Assembly (NCBI GenBank): GCA_045577655.1
Contig: JAZNIU010000031.1
Span: 1-10,067, forward strand
Length of the DNA: 10,067 nt
From: RGIG7450 sp045577655
GTDB taxonomy: Bacteria; Bacillota; Clostridia; RUG12999
Reading direction: 5' to 3'
This document shows positions 6,924-10,067 of the stretch, in pieces. The notes below the pieces were generated by a model. The model was not told where the DNA came from and did not search any database. It worked only from the letters and a program-made list of their open reading frames with translations. Numbering within the stretch: position 1 is the first letter of the stretch; each line of letters opens with the position of its first letter. A program made the translations under genes and the position numbers.

Positions 6924-8091
6924 GGCCTCCATCTCCTATTTCGGTTATATAAAAGGTTGGTTCATATCCGATAATATCTGTATAGTTTCTGCCCACCTCG
7001 TGTATAAACTGGTCCACATTTTCTTCTTTTACAATGCTGACAGTGCAACCACCGAAACCTGCCCCTGTCATTCTGGACCCTAAGACTCCACCGATTTTTC
7101 TCGCCTCAGAAACCAGAGTGTCAAGCTCTTTCCCCGTAACATCATAAAGGTCGCGCAGAGAATCGTGAGACGCGTTCATCAGCTTGCCAAACATGGCAAT
7201 ATCGCCCTTTTCAAGCGCTTCTTTTGATTTTAAAACCCTGTCAATCTCATACACAACATGTTCTGCACGTTTTCTTACAACGGGGCTATCTATTTTTTCT
7301 TTATATTTTTCAAACTTCTCGGGCGAAACATCTGCAAGACAGGTGATTTCCGGAATATATTCTTTTAAGATTTCTACTGCCGCCTCGCACTCGCTCCGTC
7401 TTTCGTTGTATTTAGAGTCGGCAAGCGACCTTTTTTTGTTGGTATTGGCAATAACAAGCTTGTATCCTGTCATATTTACCGGCACAAGAGAATATTTTAG
7501 GCTTCTGCAGTCCAGCATTATAGCGTGATTTTTTCTGCCCATAGCAGATGCAAACTGGTCCATTATGCCGCACATAACACCAATATATTCATGTTCAGCC
7601 TGCTGGGAAATTTTTGCCATTTCCACCATATCAACAGGCTCGTTTTTCCCTTTTATTTCGTTTGAAACAGTTGCAAACAAAAGTGCAGTTGCCACCTCTA
7701 TTGCTGCCGAAGAAGAAAGTCCTCCACCATGAGGAGTGGTATCGTCAAAAAGCATATCGCAACCGCAGATTTCATACCCTTTTTTCTGCATAACCCAGGC
7801 AATACCAATCTGGTAGTTGCCCCAGGGCAAATCCTTATAATTTTCAAGATTTGATATATCTGCTTCCACAACATCCGGCAAATCTGTCGCCATCATTTTT
7901 ATGATATTATCTTCTCTTTTTCTGTAACAAATTGCGGTCCGCATGGTAAGTGCGGCAGGAAAAACATATCCGCCGTTATAATCGGTATGTTCGCCTATAA
8001 GATTTACTCTGCCCGGCGACATAAAAACACGGATGTCCCCGCCTTTGCCAAACTTTTCCTCAAACTGTTTTACAAGCTCTTTTATTTCCAT
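6907..8091 (-). CDS. galK: Galactokinase
   Basis: Cytoplasmic GHMP-family kinase that phosphorylates alpha-D-galactose to galactose-1-phosphate with ATP, first committed step of the Leloir pathway. Seen (394 aa, normal length): the galactokinase signature GRVNLIGEHTDYNGG (27-41), with Arg28 and the galactose-contacting Glu34-His35-Asp37 region; GHMP ATP-binding motif PHGGGLSSSAA (120-130); catalytic base Asp178 in GIMDQFAS; and motif 3 GSRMTGAGFGGC (338-349). Nothing essential is missing. The ATG at 8091 follows AAGGAG by 8 bases and shares a base with the galT stop (TAATG), so it is translationally coupled to galT. Its product is the substrate of GalT. The 3' end overlaps the VanZ-like gene. 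Confidence 0.97.
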   Translation of the reverse strand: MEIKELVKQFEEKFGKGGDIRVFMSPGRVNLIGEHTDYNGGYVFPAALTMRTAICYRKREDNIIKMMATDLPDVVEADISNLENYKDLPWGNYQIGIAWVMQKKGYEICGCDMLFDDTTPHGGGLSSSAAIEVATALLFATVSNEIKGKNEPVDMVEMAKISQQAEHEYIGVMCGIMDQFASAMGRKNHAIMLDCRSLKYSLVPVNMTGYKLVIANTNKKRSLADSKYNERRSECEAAVEILKEYIPEITCLADVSPEKFEKYKEKIDSPVVRKRAEHVVYEIDRVLKSKEALEKGDIAMFGKLMNASHDSLRDLYDVTGKELDTLVSEARKIGGVLGSRMTGAGFGGCTVSIVKEENVDQFIHEVGRNYTDIIGYEPTFYITEIGDGGHEVRL

Positions 8092-9065
8092 TAAATTTTC
8101 TCCTTGAATCTTCTGTAAGCATTACGGAGTTCTTCCGCTTTTTCTTCCGGACATGTCGGGTTGCAATGCGCCCACGCACCTGTTTCGCTGGAAGCATTGT
8201 ATTTAATTTGTTTTTCCGATCTCATAGGTGGGAAAAATTCTATATGGAAATGATAGCAAGATGTGTCTTCACCTGTGTTTACAGGATTCTGATGCATACA
8301 CATCATATAAGGAAATTTCATATCAAACAAGCTGTCTAAAGTGCCTGCGGCTTCTTTAAGAGTCTGTGCAAGCAGATCCTTTTCTTCTTCTGTAAACTGT
8401 GCAAGATTTTGTTTGTGTTTTTTGGAAATTATATAAATCCCATAGGGATATTCACTGAAAAATGGCAGCACTACCGAAAATGCCTCGTTTTCGAAAATCA
8501 CTCTTTTGCTAAATTCCTGCTCGGTTCTTAGCATTTCGCAAATAAGACATTTTCCTTTTTCCTCAAAATGTTTTTTTGAAGAATTCATTTCAAGCTGCAG
8601 CTTTTTGGGCACAAAAGAATAGCCGTATATCTGCCCGTGCGGATGAGGCATGGTAACGCCAACTGCCTCTCCTCTGTTTTCAAATATAAAAACATATTTA
8701 ATTTTCTCGTCGGCGGAAAGCTCTTCAAATCTGTTTGTCCAAAGGTCAACAAGCTTTCTTATATGCTCCGCCGAAAGGTCGGGCAAAGTAGCCTCGTGGT
8801 CGGGCGAATAGAGAATGACCTCACATTTTCCATACGCCTCTTTTGTCTCATAAATCCCCATTCCCACATCATCCGGCATTGGCGGATTTTGTGAAAGTGC
8901 AGGGAAATCGTTATCATATTTATATACATCATAATTATCCGGCACCTTTTTCCCTTTTCCCGGGCAAAAAGGGCACCAGTCTTTTGGCATCTGGGGTCTG
9001 CTCTGTCTGTGCGATGCCACCATAACCCAATCTTCTGTCAGCGGATTAAATCTTAATTCTGCCAT
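8091..9065 (-). CDS. galT: Galactose-1-phosphate uridylyltransferase
   Basis: Transfers UMP from UDP-glucose to galactose-1-phosphate, giving UDP-galactose and glucose-1-phosphate (Leloir pathway, cytoplasm). Seen (324 aa, the class I HIT-superfamily form): typical start AELRFNPLTEDWV, zinc-type pair CPFC (31-34), FENRGEAVG (128-136), the active-site HPHGQ (141-145) with the nucleophile expected at His143, and a second HIT-like half with CYHFHIEFFPP. The C-terminal region has a Cys-containing stretch, GAWAHCNPTCPEEKA. The start at 9065 is set by family alignment, because the ribosome binding site is poor (GAGAAG, 12 bases away); translation may depend on the U32 gene that stops 7 bases upstream. 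It shares a base with galK at the other end. No epimerase gene is in the window, so UDP-galactose recycling must be encoded elsewhere. Confidence 0.96.
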   Translation of the reverse strand: MAELRFNPLTEDWVMVASHRQSRPQMPKDWCPFCPGKGKKVPDNYDVYKYDNDFPALSQNPPMPDDVGMGIYETKEAYGKCEVILYSPDHEATLPDLSAEHIRKLVDLWTNRFEELSADEKIKYVFIFENRGEAVGVTMPHPHGQIYGYSFVPKKLQLEMNSSKKHFEEKGKCLICEMLRTEQEFSKRVIFENEAFSVVLPFFSEYPYGIYIISKKHKQNLAQFTEEEKDLLAQTLKEAAGTLDSLFDMKFPYMMCMHQNPVNTGEDTSCYHFHIEFFPPMRSEKQIKYNASSETGAWAHCNPTCPEEKAEELRNAYRRFKEKI

Positions 9066-9072
9066 AAAAAGA

Positions 9073-10067
9073 TTATTCTTCTCTCACTTTCCTGAACATT
9101 GAATATGCAGGTATCTTTCGTCCGGGCATAAGCCGAACCACCATTTCAGCATGGGGCGCGGCATTTATGTCATACCCTTTTTCATCCTGCATAAAGTTAA
9201 CACTGAATTTATGAAATCCTTCAATAAGCGGAGATATTACCTCCAGCTCGTCACCGCGGAAAAAGCGGTTTTTCTGGATAACTTCTGCAATGCCCGTCTG
9301 TTCGTCATAGCTTTTTATAACGCCGACAATATCATATTCTCTGATATATGATGAGCTTGCATAATTCTGGCCGACTTCTTCCTCTTCAAAACAAAAACCT
9401 TCCCAGTATGGACGATGGCTCACTTTTTTAAGTTCCGCCATCCACTCAGGTTTAAACCGGTAATTTTCCGGATCTCGATAGTAGGCATCTATTGCCTCTC
9501 TGTATATTTTAACAACTGAAGCAACATAATATTCAGTTTTCACTCTTCCTTCAATTTTAAGGCTTGTAATTCCCGCACCTATAAGCTCAGGAAGTCTTTT
9601 TATGAGACACAAATCCTTGGAATTGAATATAAAGCTGCCCTCGTCTGTTTCCTCAATGGGCATATATTCTCCCGGGCGCTGCTCTTCAACAATGCTGTAT
9701 TTCCAGCGGCAAGGTTGCGCACAGTCACCTTTGTTACTGTCACGGTTTGCCATATAATTGCTTAAAAGACATCTGCCAGAATAGGATACACACATTGCGC
9801 CGTGAACAAACATTTCAAGTTCAAGGCCAAGTGCAGTTTTGTTTCTCATTTCTTTTATTTCATCAAATGTAAGCTCTCTTGCAAGAACCACCCTTTTTGC
9901 GCCCATTTTATACCACGCGGCAGCAGATTTGTGGTTAACTGTGTTTGCCTGAGTGCTGACATGGATTTCAAGTCTCGGAGCAAGCTCAGACACCATCACA
10001 AAGGTTCCAAGGTCGGAAACAATGACAGCATCAATATCTGTTTTTGCAATTTCGCCGATATATTTTT
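9073..10067 (-). CDS. Peptidase U32-family protein, probable RNA hydroxylation factor (5' end outside window)
   Basis: Member of the U32 (collagenase-like) family. Related proteins in E. coli and Bacillus (TrhP/YegQ, RlhA, YrrN/YrrO) take part in prephenate-dependent hydroxylation of tRNA or rRNA; which branch this is cannot be told here. Seen: 331 residues, open to the window edge. Motifs include DAVIVSDLGTFVM, EIHVSTQANT, the U32 signature EMFVHGAMCVSYSGRCLLS (about visible residues 84-102) and GDCAQPCRW. Four cysteines (93, 100, 116, 120 of the visible part) are the set thought to bind an iron-sulphur cluster. The C-terminal third holds a beta-rich domain. A GTG at 9999 is an internal codon and not the start: the frame continues upstream with conserved U32 sequence. 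About 80 N-terminal residues are probably missing. It ends 7 bases before galT. Confidence 0.92.
   Translation of the reverse strand, partial: KYIGEIAKTDIDAVIVSDLGTFVMVSELAPRLEIHVSTQANTVNHKSAAAWYKMGAKRVVLARELTFDEIKEMRNKTALGLELEMFVHGAMCVSYSGRCLLSNYMANRDSNKGDCAQPCRWKYSIVEEQRPGEYMPIEETDEGSFIFNSKDLCLIKRLPELIGAGITSLKIEGRVKTEYYVASVVKIYREAIDAYYRDPENYRFKPEWMAELKKVSHRPYWEGFCFEEEEVGQNYASSSYIREYDIVGVIKSYDEQTGIAEVIQKNRFFRGDELEVISPLIEGFHKFSVNFMQDEKGYDINAAPHAEMVVRLMPGRKIPAYSMFRKVREE

Noticed and set aside
9073..9999. U32 gene starting at the GTG at 9999
   Set aside because: The frame stays open to the window edge and the upstream codons encode conserved U32 sequence (DAVIVSDLGTF), so the gene is cut by the window.

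Overview
The window looks like chromosome of a Gram-positive, moderately AT-rich Bacillota, most likely a clostridial gut or anaerobe lineage. This is inferred from strong AGGAGG-type ribosome binding sites, a lipoprotein with a Gram-positive-style lipobox, a tyrosine-tailed BY-kinase paired with a PHP-family phosphatase, a VanZ-like protein with a long loop, and a clostridial-type galT-galK pair. Genus cannot be told from the sequence. All eight genes lie on the minus strand, so the direction of transcription is from high to low coordinates. Both end genes run off the window. No gene-free stretch exceeds about 70 bases, and I see no RNA genes, insertion sequences, CRISPR arrays or clear intrinsic terminators.

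Right part (10067 down to 4754), in transcription order: a peptidase U32-family protein (5' end missing), galT, galK, a VanZ-like membrane protein and an ABC transporter with fused membrane and ATPase domains. The junctions are 7 bases apart, a 1-base TAATG overlap, a 17-base overlap and a 35-base overlap, so this is almost certainly one translationally coupled operon. GalK and GalT give the first two steps of the Leloir pathway (galactose to galactose-1-phosphate to UDP-galactose/glucose-1-phosphate). No galE is present in the window.

Left part (4685 down to 1): an exopolysaccharide or capsule module. It holds a membrane-anchored UDP-N-acetylglucosamine 4,6-dehydratase-type enzyme, a small lipoprotein of unknown function, a fused chain-length regulator/tyrosine autokinase (CpsC+CpsD, Wzc-like), and the start of the cognate PHP-type tyrosine phosphatase (CpsB/YwqE-like). 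Gaps are 2 bases, an overlap of stop codon with ribosome binding site, and 19 bases. A well-formed promoter (TTGAAA, 17-base spacer, TATAAT with extended TG) sits over the stop codon of the ABC transporter gene and should drive this module; read-through from the gal operon is also possible.

Together the window joins galactose/UDP-sugar metabolism to cell-surface polysaccharide assembly: UDP-sugars enter through GalK/GalT, the dehydratase starts synthesis of a deoxy/amino sugar nucleotide, and the kinase/phosphatase pair would control polymer length and export. Glycosyltransferases, flippase and polymerase are not in the window and probably lie beyond coordinate 1. The least explained parts are the lipoprotein, the long charged tail of the kinase, and the VanZ-ABC pair inside a galactose operon.
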